DNA from: Deroplatys truncata
Taxonomy: Eukaryota > Arthropoda > Insecta > Mantodea > Mantidae
Reading direction: 5' to 3'
Assembly: GCA_030765065.1 (NCBI GenBank)
Contig: CM060984.1
Span: forward strand, 444,001 to 508,000
Length of the DNA: 64,000 nt
Below are positions 37,818 through 49,247 of the stretch, in pieces. Position 1 is the first letter of the stretch; each line of letters starts with the position of its first letter. The position numbers and the translations under genes were made by a program. The notes beneath the pieces were generated by a model. The model was not told where the DNA came from and did not search any database. It saw only the letters and a program-made list of their open reading frames with translations.

Positions 37818-40800
37818 ACTTACTATAGGCAATTTTTAGACTCGGAGTATACCAAAGTGTGAACTTCCAGTGAAATATTGGTATCGTGTTTTTGAGTGGA
37901 ATGCAATACTTCCTATACTTACTATAGGCATGTTTTTAGACTAGGAGTGTCTCAAAGTGTGAATTTCCGGTGAAATATTGGTATCTAATTTTTGAGTGGA
38001 ATGCAATACTTCCACTACTTACTATAGGCATTTTTTAGACTAGGAGTGTCTCAAAGTGAGAATTTTCGGTGAAATATTGGTATCGTATTTTTGAGTGGAA
38101 TGCCATACTTCGCCTATTTACTATAGGCGTTTTTTAGACTCGGAGGATCCCAAAGTGTGAATTTCCGGTGAAATATTGGTGTCGTAATTTTTAGTGGAAT
38201 GCAATACTTCCTATACTTACTATATGCATTTTTTGAACTAGGAGTTTCTGAAAGTGTGATTTTCCGGTGAAATATTGGTATCGTGATTTTGAGTGGAATG
38301 CAATGCTTCGCCTACTTACTATAGGCATTTTTTAGACTCGGAGTGTCCCAAAGAGTGAATTTCCGGTGAAATATTGGTATCGTATTTTTGAGTGGAATGC
38401 AATACTTCCTATACTTACTATAGGCATTTTTTTGACTAAGAGTGTCTCAAAGTGTGAATTTCCGGTGAAATATTGGTATCGTATTTTTGAGTGGAATGCA
38501 ATACTTCCTCTACTTTCTATAGGCAGTTTTTAGACTAGGAGTGTCTCAAAGTGTGAATTTCCGGTGAAATATTGGTATCTCGTTTTTTGAGAGGAATACA
38601 ATACCACCTATAGACATTTTTTAGACTAGGAGTGTCCCAAAGTGTGCATTTCCGGTGAAAATTGTATCGTATTTTTGAGTGGAATGCAATGCTTCGCCTA
38701 CTTACTATAGGCATTTTTTAGACTAGGAGTTTCTGAATGTGTGAATTTCCGTTGAAATATTGGTATTGTATTTTTGAGTGAACTGCAATACTTCCTATAC
38801 TTACTATAGGCATTTTTTTAGACTAAGAGTGTCTCAAAGTGTGAATTTACGGTGAAATATTGGTATCCTATTTTTGAGTGGAATGCAATGCTTCCTGTAC
38901 TTACTATAGGCATTTTTTAGACTAGGAGTGTCTCAAAGTGTGAATTTCCGGTGAAATATTGGTATCGTATTTTTGAGTGGAATGCCATACTTCGACTACT
39001 TACTATATGCATTTTTTAGACTCGGAGAGTCTCAAAGTGTGAATTTCCGGGAAATATTGGTATCGTATTTTTGAGTGGAATGCAATAATTCCTCTACTTA
39101 CTTTAGGCATTTTTTAACTCGGAATGTCCCAACCTGTGAATTTCCGGTGAATAATTGGTATCGTATTTTTGAGTGGAATGCAATACTTCGCCTACTTACT
39201 ATAGGCATTTTTTAGACTAGGAGTGTCTGAAAGTGTGAATTTCCGGTCAAATATTGGTATCGTATTTCTAAGTGCAATGCAATACTTCCTATAGGCATTT
39301 TTTTAGACTAGGAGTGTCTCAAAGTGTGAATTTCCGGACAAATATTGGTATCGTATTTGAGTGGAATGCAATACTTCCTCTACTTACTATAGGCATTTTT
39401 TAGACTCTGAGTGTCTCAAAGTGTGCATTTCTGGTGAAATATTGGTATCGTATTTCTGAGTGGAATGCAAAATTCCTGTATTTTCTATACGCATTTTTTA
39501 GACTAGGGTGTCTCAAACTGTGAATTTCCGGTAAAATATTGGTATCGTATTTTTGAGTTGAATGCAATATTTCGTCTACTTATTATAGGCATTTTTTAGA
39601 CTCGGAATGTCTCAAACTGTGAATTTCCGGTGAAATATTGGTATCGTATTTTTGAGTGGAATGCAATACTTCCTATACTTACTATAGGCATTTTTTAGAC
39701 TCGGAGTGTCCCAAAGTGTGAATTTCCGGTGAAATATTGGTATCGTATTTTTGAGCGGAATGCAATATTTCTACTCACTATAGGCATTTCTTAGACTCGG
39801 ACTGTCTCAAAGTATGAATTTCCGGTGAAATATTGGAATCGTATTTTTGAGTGTAATGCAATAGGTACATCCTATACTTACTATCGGCCTTTTTTAGACT
39901 CTGAGTGTCCCAAAGTGTTAATTTCCGGTTAAATAATGGTATGGTATTTTTGAGTGGAATGCAATTCTTCGCCTACTTACTATAGGCATTTTTTAGACTC
40001 GGAGTGTCCCAAATTGTGAATTTCCGGTGAAATATTGGGCTCTTATTTTTGAGTGGAATGCAATATTTCGCCTACTTACTATAGGCATTTCTTAGACTAG
40101 GAGTGTCTCAAAGTGTTCATTTCTGGTGAAATATTGGTATCGTATTTTTGAGTGGAATGCAATACTTCCTCTATTTGTATACGCATTTTTTAGACTAGGA
40201 GTGTCCCAAAGTGTGAATTTCCGGTGAATAGTTGGTATCGTATTTTTGAGTGGAATGCAATACTTCGCCTACTTACTATAGGCATTTTTTAGACTGGGAG
40301 TGTCCCAAAGTGTGAATATCCGGTGAAATATTGGTGTCGTATTTTTGTGTGGAATGCAATACTTCGTCAACTTACTATAGGCAATTTTTTAGACTCGGAG
40401 TGTCCGAAATTGTGCATTTCCGATGAAATATTGGTATCGTATTTTTTAGTGGAATGCTATACTTCGCCTACTTACTATAGGCATTTTTTAAGCTAGGAGT
40501 GTCTCAAAGTGTGAATTTCCGGTGAAATATTAGTATCGTATTTTTGAGTGGAATGCAATACTTCTTATACTTACTATAGACATGTTTTAGACTAGGAGTG
40601 TCTCAAGGTGTGAATTTCCGGTGAAATAATGGTATCTAATTTTTGAGTGGAATGCAATACTTCCACTACTTACTATAGGCATTTTTTTAGACTAGGAGTG
40701 TCTCAAAGTGAGAATTTTCGGTGAAATATTGGTATCGTATTTTTGATTGAATGCCATACTTCGCCTATTTACTATAGGCATTTTTTAGACTCGGAGTATC

Positions 40801-41835
40801 CCAAAGTGTGAATTTCCGGTGAAATATTGGTATCGTGATTTTTAGTGGAATGCAATACTTCGCCTACTTACTATATGCATTTTTTGGACTAGGAGTTTCT
40901 GAAAGTGTGATTTTCCGGTGAAATATTGGAATCGTGATTTTGAGTGGAATGCAATGCTTCGCCTACTTACTATAGGCATTTTTTAGACTCGGAGTGTCCC
41001 AAAGAGTGAATTTCCGGTGAAATATTGGTATCGTATTTTTGAGTGGAATGCAATACTTCCTATACTTACTATAGGCATTTTTTTGACTAAGAGTGTCTCA
41101 AAGTGTGAATTTCCGGTGAAATATTGGTATCTTATTTTTGAGTGGAATGCAATACTTCCTCTACTTTCTATAGGCAGTTTTTAGACTAGGAGTGTCTCAA
41201 AGTGTGAATTTCCGGTGAAATATTGGTATCGTGTTTTTGAGAGGAATACAATACCACCTATAGGCATTTTTTAGACTAGGAGTGCCTCAAAGTGTGAATT
41301 TCCGGTGAAAATTGTATCGTATTTTTGAGTGGAATGCAATGCTTTGCCTACTTACTATAGGCATTTTTTAGACTAGGAGTTTTTTAATGTGTGAATTTCC
41401 GGTGAAATATTGGTATTGTATTTTTGAGTGGAATCCAATACTTCGTCCACTTACTATAGGCATTTTTTAGACTAAGAGTGTCCCAAAGTGTGAATTTCCG
41501 GTGAAATATTGGTATCCTATTTTTGAGTGGAATGCAATGCTTCCTGTACTTACTATAGGCATTTTTTAGACTAGGAGTGTCTCAAAGTGTGAATTTCCGG
41601 TGAAATATTGGTATCGTATTTTTGAGTGGAATGAAATACTTCCTATAGGCATTGTTTTAGACTAGGAGTGTCTCAAAATGTGAATTTCCGGTGAAATATT
41701 GCTATCGTACTTATAAATGGAATGCAATACTTCCTATACTTACTATAGGCATTTTTTTAGACTAAGAGTGTCTCAAAGTGTGAATTTCCGGTGAAATATT
41801 GGTATCCTATTTTTGAGTGGAATGCAATGCTTCCT

Positions 41836-41856
41836 GTAGTAGTGGTGGTATTTATT
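41836..41856 (-). terminator. Retrotransposon 3-prime end: AATAAA plus (YAC)5 tail
   Basis: On the minus strand AATAAA (41851-41856) is followed directly by TACCACCACTACTAC (41836-41850), five YAC triplets. The last triplet overlaps the TAC already present in the target, so the exact boundary is ambiguous by 3 bp. A short simple-repeat 3-prime terminus replaces poly(A), as known for several invertebrate non-LTR families. Confidence 0.7.
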
Positions 41857-42026
41857 AAGTATTTAGTATTACATTAATTGCATAACACAGTCGCATGGGT
41901 CATAAGACCGTACATGCTCTCTAGATAAATACCTGGTCTGTATACGTGACTTGCAGTATCAACCAGAAAACAACTATTTTTTTTTTTACAATCACCGCAC
42001 TATATACATACATACATATAAGATTG

Positions 42027-42058
<32 letters not shown>
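42027..42058 (+). repeat. A32 homopolymer (T32 in the element sense)
   Basis: Thirty-two consecutive A on the plus strand, inside the retrotransposon 3-prime region. It has the opposite polarity to the element, so it is not the element's own poly(A) tail. It may be a microsatellite, the tail of an older plus-strand insertion, or an inflated homopolymer call. Confidence 0.95.
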
Positions 42059-42059
<1 letters not shown>

Positions 42060-42076
42060 ACACTGAGTCACACACT

Positions 42077-42080
<4 letters not shown>

Positions 42081-42134
<54 letters not shown>
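42081..42134 (+). repeat. Perfect (CA)27 microsatellite
   Basis: Uninterrupted CA dinucleotides, reading (GT)n in the element sense. Preceded by imperfect CACTGAGTCACACACTCAAA. Unlike the GT tracts of the four inserts it has no interruptions. Confidence 0.97.
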
Positions 42135-42136
<2 letters not shown>

Positions 42137-42177
42137 CGCGCACAAGTACTCAAGCACCACATATGTTTAAAGAAAAA

Positions 42178-44614
42178 TTACATAAACACCTTATCTCTTA
42201 GTACACGTACTTCCATTAAGTATGTGCCCAAGCTTGGCCAGTTTTGGCTGTTTAGAATCATGTCCCAGCATGCTGTCCTCCGTCTGTTGGAAGCCAAAAA
42301 TACTTCCGGTAATAGTTTTTTCCTAATACCCTCCGTCTGCACGCATGCTGCCAAAATATGCGTCCAGTCTTCTTGTTCCCCGCATAATGGGCAAATCCTC
42401 CTGCCATCGTCATCAACAATCTTGCGAGCTTTCCACCCTCCCAACCTAAGCCATGCTATTCCAGTCCTCTGTTTTATACTCAATTCCAAAATATATGTTT
42501 CCTTACCCCACCTAGTTTTTATTTCATTTTGTAGCTCCAATGTTGATCTTTGTCTACATTCAGATTCGATTTTCTGCCTGTTTATATCGCATAGTCGTCT
42601 TTTGACCTTTCTTACAGCACTGTGTGTATTTTCATTACCCCTTTGCCAGATATCATTTAAGCCAATTTTTGATAATTCGCGTTGCAACCCCGCTGCCCCC
42701 CATTTTGGATGCCCTATGTTGTTTATTTGATGACGATAACATATTGCTCTCAGAGTTGTTTGATCGCCTTTAATTATTCGCAGCCAGTACCTAACTACGT
42801 TTAGTTTAGCAAATACAAAATCTTCCCAGCATCCTACCTCCCGAAGAACTCCGTAGTTTGAAGTACCCTTCCCCAACCCTAGAATGCGCTTCCAGAAATT
42901 GCATTGTATTTTATTTACATTATCCACCCTCTCCCATCCCCACACTTCACTGCCGTATAGTAATGAGGACCTAACCATTGCTTCATACATGGTCTGTAAT
43001 GTTTTTACTGGCATATCTGGTACCCGTGTCAATATCCTTAATACTTCAGAAAGTTGTCCAATCCCTTTGTGTTTTATAAACTCCATGTTCTTGTTCCATT
43101 TTCCGCCCATATCAAACCTTACTCCTAAGTAATCGAAGTGTTTAACATTTTGAATTTCTTCCTCCCCATAGGTCCACTTTTCATGTTGGCCGTACACATA
43201 TCCATTTTTAAAGGTGACTGTTTTAGTTTTAAGAATATTTACCTCCATACCCCATTGCCTACAGTATTGTCGAAGAGCGTTTAAACCAGACTGCAAACCT
43301 TTTATCGTTTTAGAAAGAACTACAATGTCATCCGCGTACAAAAGAATTGGTATTTTTTGGTCTGCGATTGTCGGTGCATCTATGTCTTCCTCCGTCATCA
43401 CGCTAACAACATCATCAATAAACAAATTAAAGAGTAACGGAGATAGTATACAACCCTGTTTAACTCCCCTCTGCGCTATGTTACATTCTGATGTATTGTG
43501 CTGATCGGTCTTGATAACAAACTTAACTTCTTTATACATTGCCCTAAGTGCTCTAATCATTTTCCCCGAAAGTCCTTTACGTGTTAATTTCTCCCAGAGA
43601 GCACTGCGTTCTACAGTATCAAATGCCATTTTAAAATCTACAAATACAGTATATACCTTACCACCTTTATTTCTCAAATTGTCATCAATTATTGTTTTCA
43701 GAACAAAGACATTGTCAATAGTCGAGAAACCTTCCCTAAATCCTGCCTGAAATTTAGAAACCCTATGATGTGTCTTGGCCCAACACTTAATTCTTTCATA
43801 TAAGATTCTACTGTAAATTTTTCCAAATATAGAGAGCAGCGAGATACCCCTGTAATTTCCTGGAATGCTGTAACTCCCTTTGCCCTTGTAAAGAGGTTGG
43901 ATAATGGCGGTTTTCCATGCTTCCGGATATTCTCCGCCTTCAAATATTTTATTGAAGCTTTTTCTATAGAAATCTACCATTTTATTAACTTCTAGCGAGA
44001 TCTTGAAAAACTCAGCTGACAAGCCCTCTATACCAGCTGCCTTCCCGTTTTTTAAACATTTTATTGCACGAACAACCTCTGCTGTGCTAATTTCATAATC
44101 AAGCATTTGCACAATTGGAGCCCCAGTCATCCCTTCAGCGGCCAAAGTATTTAATTGTATTCTAAACTCCCCTCCTTCATAGACTGTTTTAAAGTGCTTT
44201 ATCCATTCTCCAGCAGGGATAGTTGCCTGAATGGACCTTCGCCTTCGAATCTGTCTAATAACTTTCCACATGTCACCAATTTCCCCATTTTCGACTACTT
44301 GACGTACCTCTTCTGCCTTTGCGTCCTGCCAAGCTGTTTTGCTCTGCTTTAGGACTTCCCTATATGACTTTCTTAGATTTGCAAAAGAAATTCTACGTTC
44401 TTCACCCCCCTCTCTTCTGTATTTGATAAGTGCAGATTCCGCTGCTTTCTTCGCTGTTTTACACTGATCGTTATACCAACTATTTGATGTTAAGCTGTTT
44501 GATGCATTACCCCTTCCTGTTAGCATGTGCGCACTTGCCTTCTGTATAATATTAGTTATGTTCTGTATACTTTCAGTTCCTTTGTGTTGATCTACGTCAA
44601 AAGATATAATTTCG
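42178..44614 (-). CDS. Partial ORF2: reverse transcriptase with C-terminal zinc knuckle
   Basis: RNA-dependent DNA polymerase that would copy element RNA at a nicked genomic target. From the first ATG (44526) the frame encodes 782 residues. Upstream, 29 further in-frame sense codons run to the satellite junction, so that ATG is not the native start and the N terminus is lost. Residue positions from that ATG: linker after the missing endonuclease (about 1-100); RT fingers with the KFQAGFREGFSTIDN block (258-272); motif A FVDFKMAFD (295-303); motif B GVKQGCILSP (354-363); motif C YADD (397-400, catalytic Asp pair); HFDYLGV (463-469); thumb region SLLYGSEVWGW (521-531). A CCHC knuckle follows (C712, C715, H723, C728). 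No RNase H domain was recognised. There are no frameshifts or internal stops, suggesting a young copy. With no endonuclease it is probably not autonomous. Confidence 0.93.
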
Positions 44615-47600
44615 TTTACTATAGGCGTTTTTTAGACTAGGAGTGTCTCAAAGTGTGAATTTCCGGTGAAATATTGGTATCGTATTTTTGAGTGGAATGC
44701 CATACTTCGACTACTTACTATATGCATTTTTTAGACTCGGAGTGTCTCAAAGTGTGAATTTCCGGGAAATATTGGTATCGTATTTTTGAGTGGAATGCAA
44801 TAATTCCTCTACTTACTTTAGGCATTTTTTAGACTCGGAATGTCCCAAACTGTGAATTTCCGGTGAATAATTGGTATCGTATTTTTGAGTGGAATGCAAT
44901 ACCTCGCCTACTTACTATAGGCATTTTTTAGACAAGGAGTGTCTGAAAGTGTGAATTTCCGGTGAAATATTGGTATATTTTTGAGTGGAATGCAATCCTT
45001 CGACCACTTACTATAGGTAATTTTTAGACTAGGAGTGTCTGAAAGTGTGAATTTCGGGTGAAATATTGGTATCGTGTTTTTGAGTGGAATACAATACTTC
45101 CTATAGGCATTTTTTTAGACTAGGAGTGTCTCAAAGTGTGAATTTCCGGTGAAATCTTGGTATCGTATTTTTGAGTGATATGCAATACTTCTTATACTTA
45201 CTATAGGTATTTTTTTAGACAGGGAGTATCCCAAATTGTGATTTTCCGGTGAAATATTGTTATCGTATTTTTCAGTGGAATGCAAACTTTCTGTGTTTAC
45301 TATACGCATTTTTTAGATTAGGAGTGTCTCAAAGTGAGAATTTCAGATGAAATATTCGTATTATATTTTTGAGTGAAATGCAATACTTCGCCTACTTACT
45401 ATATGCATTTTTTAGACTCGGAGTGTCTGAAAGTATGAAGTTCAGGTAAATTACTGGTATTGTATTTTTGAGTGCAATGCAATAGTTCGTCACCTTACTA
45501 TAGGCAATTTTTTAGACTCGGAGTGTCCCAAAGTGTGAATTTCCGGAGAAATATTGATATCGTATTTTTGAGTGTAATGCAATTCTTCGCCTACTTAGAA
45601 TAGGCATTTTTTAGACTCGGAGTGTCCCAAATTGTGCATTTCCGATGAAATATTGGTATCGTATTTTTGAGTGGAATGCAATACTTCGCCTACTTACTAT
45701 AGGCATTTTTTAGACTAGGAGTGTCTGGAAGTGTGAATTTCCGGTGAAATATTGGTATCGTATTTTTGAGTGGAATGCAATACTTCTTATACTTGCTATA
45801 GGCATGTTTTTAGACTAGGAGTGTCTCAAAGTGTGAATTTCCGGTGAAATATTGGTATCTTATTTTTGAGTGGAATTCAATACTTCCACTACTTACTATA
45901 GGCATTTTTTAGACTAGGAGTGTCTCAAAGTGAGAATTTCCGGTGAAATAATGGTATCGTATTTTTGAGTGGAATGCCATACTTCGCCTATTTATTATAG
46001 GCATTTTTTAGACTCGGAGTATCCCAAAGTGTGAATTTCCGGTGAAATATTGGTATCTTATTTTTGAGTGGAATGCAATACTTCGCCTACTTACTATATG
46101 CATTTTTTAGACTAGGAGTGTCTGAAAGTGTGAATTTCAGGTGAAATATTGGTATCATATTTTTCAGTGGAATGCAATACCTCGCCCACTTACTATAGGC
46201 AATTCTTAGACTCGGAGTGTCCCAAGGTGTGAATTTCCTGTGAAATATTGGTATCGTATTTTTGAGTGGAATGCAATACTTCGCCTACTTACTATAGGCA
46301 TTTTTTAAACTAGGAGTTTCTGAAAGTGTGATTTTCCGGTGAAATATAGGTATCGTGATTTTGAGTGGAATGCAATGCTTCGCCTACTTACTATAGGCAT
46401 TTTTTAGACTCCGAGTGTCCCAAAGAGTGAATTTCCGGTGAATTATTGGTATCGTATTTTTGAGTGGAATGCAATACTTCCTCTATTTATATACGCATTT
46501 TTTAGACTAGCAGTGTCCCAAAGTGTGAATTTCCGGTGAATAGTTGGTATCGTATTTTTGAGTGGAATGCAATACTTCGCCTACTTACTATAGGCATTTT
46601 TTTAGACTGGGAGTGTCCCAAAGTGTGAATATCCGGTGAAATATTGGTGTCGTATTTTTGTGTGGAATGCAATACTTCGTCAACTTACTATAGGCAATTT
46701 TTTAGACTCGGAGTGTCCGAAATTGTGCATTTCCGATGAAATATTGGTATCGTATTTTTTAGTGGAATGCTATAATTCGCCTACTTACTATTGGCATTTT
46801 TTAGACTAGGAGTGTCTCAAAGTGTGAATTTCCGGTGAAATATTGGTATCGTATTTTTGAGGGGAATGCAATACTTCCTATACTTACTATAGACATGTTT
46901 TAGACTAGGAGTGTCTCAAAGTGTGAATTTCCGGTGAAATAATGGTATCTAATTTTTGAGTGGAATGCAATACTTCCACTACTTACTATAGGCATTTTTT
47001 TAGACTAGGAGTGTCTCAAAGTGAGAATTTTCGGTGAAATATTGGTATCGTATTTTTGAGTGGAATGCAATACTTCCACTACTTACTATAGGCATTTTTT
47101 AGACTCGGAGTATCCCAAAGTGTGAATTTCCGGTGAAATATTGGTATCGTGATTTTGAGTGGAATGCAATGCTTCGCCTACTTACTATAGGCATTTTTTT
47201 AGACTAGGAGTGTCTCAAAGTGAGAATTTTCGGTGAAATATTGGTATCGTATTTTTGAGTGGAATGCAATACTTCCACTACTTACTATAGGCATTTTTTT
47301 AGACTAGGAGTGTCTCAAAGTGAGAATTTTCGGTGAAATATTGGTATCGTATTTTTGAGTGGAATGCAATACTTCCACTACTTACTATAGGCATTTTTTA
47401 GACTAAGAGTGTCAAAGTGTGAATTTCCGGTGAAATATTGGTATCTTATTTTTGAGTGGAATGCAATACTTCCTCTACTTTCTATAGGCAGTTTTTAGAC
47501 TAGGAGTGTCTCAAAGTGTGAATTTCCGGTGAAATATTGGTATCGTGTTTTTGAGAGGAATACAATACCACCTATAGGCATTTTTTAGACTAGGAGTGCC

Positions 47601-49247
47601 TCAAAGTGTGAATTTCCGGTTAAAATTGTATCGTATTTTTGAGTGGAATGCAATGCTTTGCCTACTTACTATAGGCATTTTTTAGACTAGGAGTTTCTTA
47701 ATGTGTGAATTTCCGGTAAATATTGGTATTGTATTTTTGAGTGGAATCCAATACTTCGTCCACTTACTATAGGCATTTTTTAGACTAAGAGTGTCCCAAA
47801 GTGTGAATTTCCGGTGAAATATTGGTATCCTATTTTTGAGTGGAATGAAATACTTCCTGTACTTACTATAGGCATTTTTTAGACTAGGAGTGTCTCAAAG
47901 TGTGAATTTCCGGTGAAATATTGGTATCGTATTTTTGAGTGGAATGAAATACTTCCTATAGGCATTGTTTTAGACTAGGGGTGTCTCAAAATGTGAATTT
48001 CCGGTGAAATATTGTTATCGTACTTTTAAATGGAATGCATACTTCCTATACTTACTATAGGCATTTTTTTAGACTAGGAGTGTCTCAAAGTGTGAATTTC
48101 CGGTGAAACATTGGTATCGTATTTTTGAGTGGAATGCCATACTTCGACTACTTACTATATGCATTTTTTAGACTCGGAGTGTCTCAAAGTGTGAATTTCC
48201 GGGAAATATTGGTATCGTATTTTTGAGTGGAATGCAATAATTCCTCTACTTACTTTAGGCATTTTTTAGACTCGGAATGTCCCAAACTGTGAATTTCCGG
48301 TGAATGTTTGGTATCGTATTTCTGAGTGGAATGCAATACTTCGCCTACTTACTATAGGCATTTTTTAGACAAGGAGTGTCTGAAAGTGTGAATTTCCGGT
48401 GAAATATTGGTATATTTTTGAGTGGAATGCAATCCTTCGACCACTTACTATAGGTAATTTTTAGGCTCAGAATATCCCAAAGTGTGAATTTCCGGTGAAA
48501 TATTGGTATCGTATTTTGGTGTGGAATACAATACTTCGTCCACTTACTATAGGCATTTTTTAGACTAGGAGTGTCTGAAAGTGTGAATTTCGGGTGAAAT
48601 ATTGGTATCGTGTTTTTGAGTGGAATACAATACTTCCTATAGGCATTTTTTTAGACTAAGAGTGTCTCAAAGTGTGAATTTCCGGTGAAATCTTGGTATC
48701 GTATTTTTGAGTGGAATGCAATACTTCCTATACTTACTATAGGTATTTTTTTAGACAGGGAGTGTCCCAAATTGTGATTTTCCGGTGAAATATTGTTATC
48801 GTATTTTTCAGTGGAATGCAAACTTTCTGTGTTTGCTATACGCATTTTTTAGATTAGGAGTGTCTCAAAGTGAGAATTTCAGATGAAATATTCGTATTAT
48901 ATTTTTGAGTGGAATGCAATACTTCGCCTACTTACTATATGCATTTTTTAGACTCGGAGTGTCTGAAAGTATGAAGTTCAGGTAAATTACTGGTATCGTA
49001 TTTTTGAGTGCAATGCAATACTTAGTCAACTTACTATAGGCAATTTTTTAGACTCGGAGTGTCCCAAAGTGTGAATTTCCGGAGAAATATTGATATCGTA
49101 TTTTTGAGTGTAATGCAATTCTTCGCCTACTTAGAATAGGCATTTTTTAGACTCGGAGTGTCCCAAATTGTGCATTTCCGATGAAATATTGGTATCGTAT
49201 TTTTGAGTGGAATGCAATACTTCGCCTACTTACTATAGGCATTTTTT
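44615..49247 (+). repeat. 99-bp satellite block (~47 monomers)
   Basis: Satellite resumes in phase at TTTACTATAGGCG. The first part to about 46480 continues the duplicate of the 24.68-26.5 kb series. From there the series switches to that of HOR units 1-3 (starting like 11763), with the unit marker GAGTTTCTTAATG at 47691. No gene was seen. Confidence 0.95.

Larger units (their letters stand above)
16053..41838 (+). repeat. Main 99-bp satellite block (~260 monomers), mosaic of duplicated blocks
   Basis: Nearly 26 kb of uninterrupted head-to-tail monomers with no insert of any kind. Variant order shows several internal blocks: the end of HOR unit 3 (to about 17478), a distinct series to about 20.7 kb, a series at 20.7-24.6 kb that recurs at 37.8-41.8 kb, and a 3.5-kb tandem duplication at 24.6-31.5 kb. 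A further series at 31.7-37.8 kb recurs at 57.8-64.0 kb. All open frames are repeat artefacts of at most about 90 codons. Confidence 0.96.
41839..42177 (-). other. 3-prime untranslated region of the retrotransposon
   Basis: About 340 bp between the TAA stop (42178-42180) and the satellite junction. Besides the microsatellites it holds a T11 run on the plus strand (41977-41987) and a short CATA repeat (42004-42019). No second coding frame is credible: long plus-strand frames here read through A32 and (CA)n and continue antisense to the reverse transcriptase. Confidence 0.8.
41839..44614 (-). mobile_element. 5-prime-truncated non-LTR (LINE) retrotransposon, Jockey/CR1/I-like group
   Basis: A 2,776-bp insertion within one satellite monomer, read on the minus strand. 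Seen: an uninterrupted reverse-transcriptase frame open to the 5-prime junction, a ~340-bp 3-prime untranslated region with two microsatellites, an AATAAA hexamer, and a five-triplet YAC tail instead of poly(A). ORF1 and the apurinic endonuclease are absent, so the element is 5-prime truncated, as is usual for products of target-primed reverse transcription. Comparison with the empty duplicate at 24675/24676 shows a blunt insertion without target-site duplication. The RT motif set and the C-terminal CCHC knuckle fit the Jockey/CR1/I/R1 assemblage; the clade is not resolved. Confidence 0.93.
37806..46480 (+). repeat. Duplicate of the 20.74-26.5 kb block, carrying the retrotransposon
   Basis: From CATGCTTCGC (37806, matching 20741) the order of variants follows 20.74-26.5 kb. 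The offset is 17,065 bp, rising to 17,163 bp after one extra monomer near 39320-39410 (with TTCCGGACAAATATT). After the retrotransposon the offset is 19,939 bp. The joint to the next block lies in the shared stretch at about 46445-46487. By eye the copies differ by only a few substitutions per kilobase. Confidence 0.85.

Noticed and set aside
16053..41838. CENP-B box in the monomer
   Set aside because: The monomer has TTCG and CCGG fragments but not the core spacing of the mammalian CENP-B box.
42027..42058. A32 as the poly(A) tail of this retrotransposon
   Set aside because: The element reads on the minus strand, where the run is T32, and the element continues a further ~190 bp to its YAC-tailed junction.
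41951..42730. Plus-strand open frame of 259 codons
   Set aside because: It starts in microsatellite sequence (A32, CA repeats) and continues antisense to the reverse transcriptase; composition is repeat-driven with no recognisable domain.
43214..43943. Several 65-96 codon frames opposite to or overlapping the reverse transcriptase
   Set aside because: They are shadows of the 782-codon RT frame with no motif of their own.
41839..44614. LTR retrotransposon or retrovirus-like element
   Set aside because: No long terminal repeats, protease, RNase H or integrase; the RT motif set (YADD, thumb, CCHC C-terminus) is of non-LTR type.
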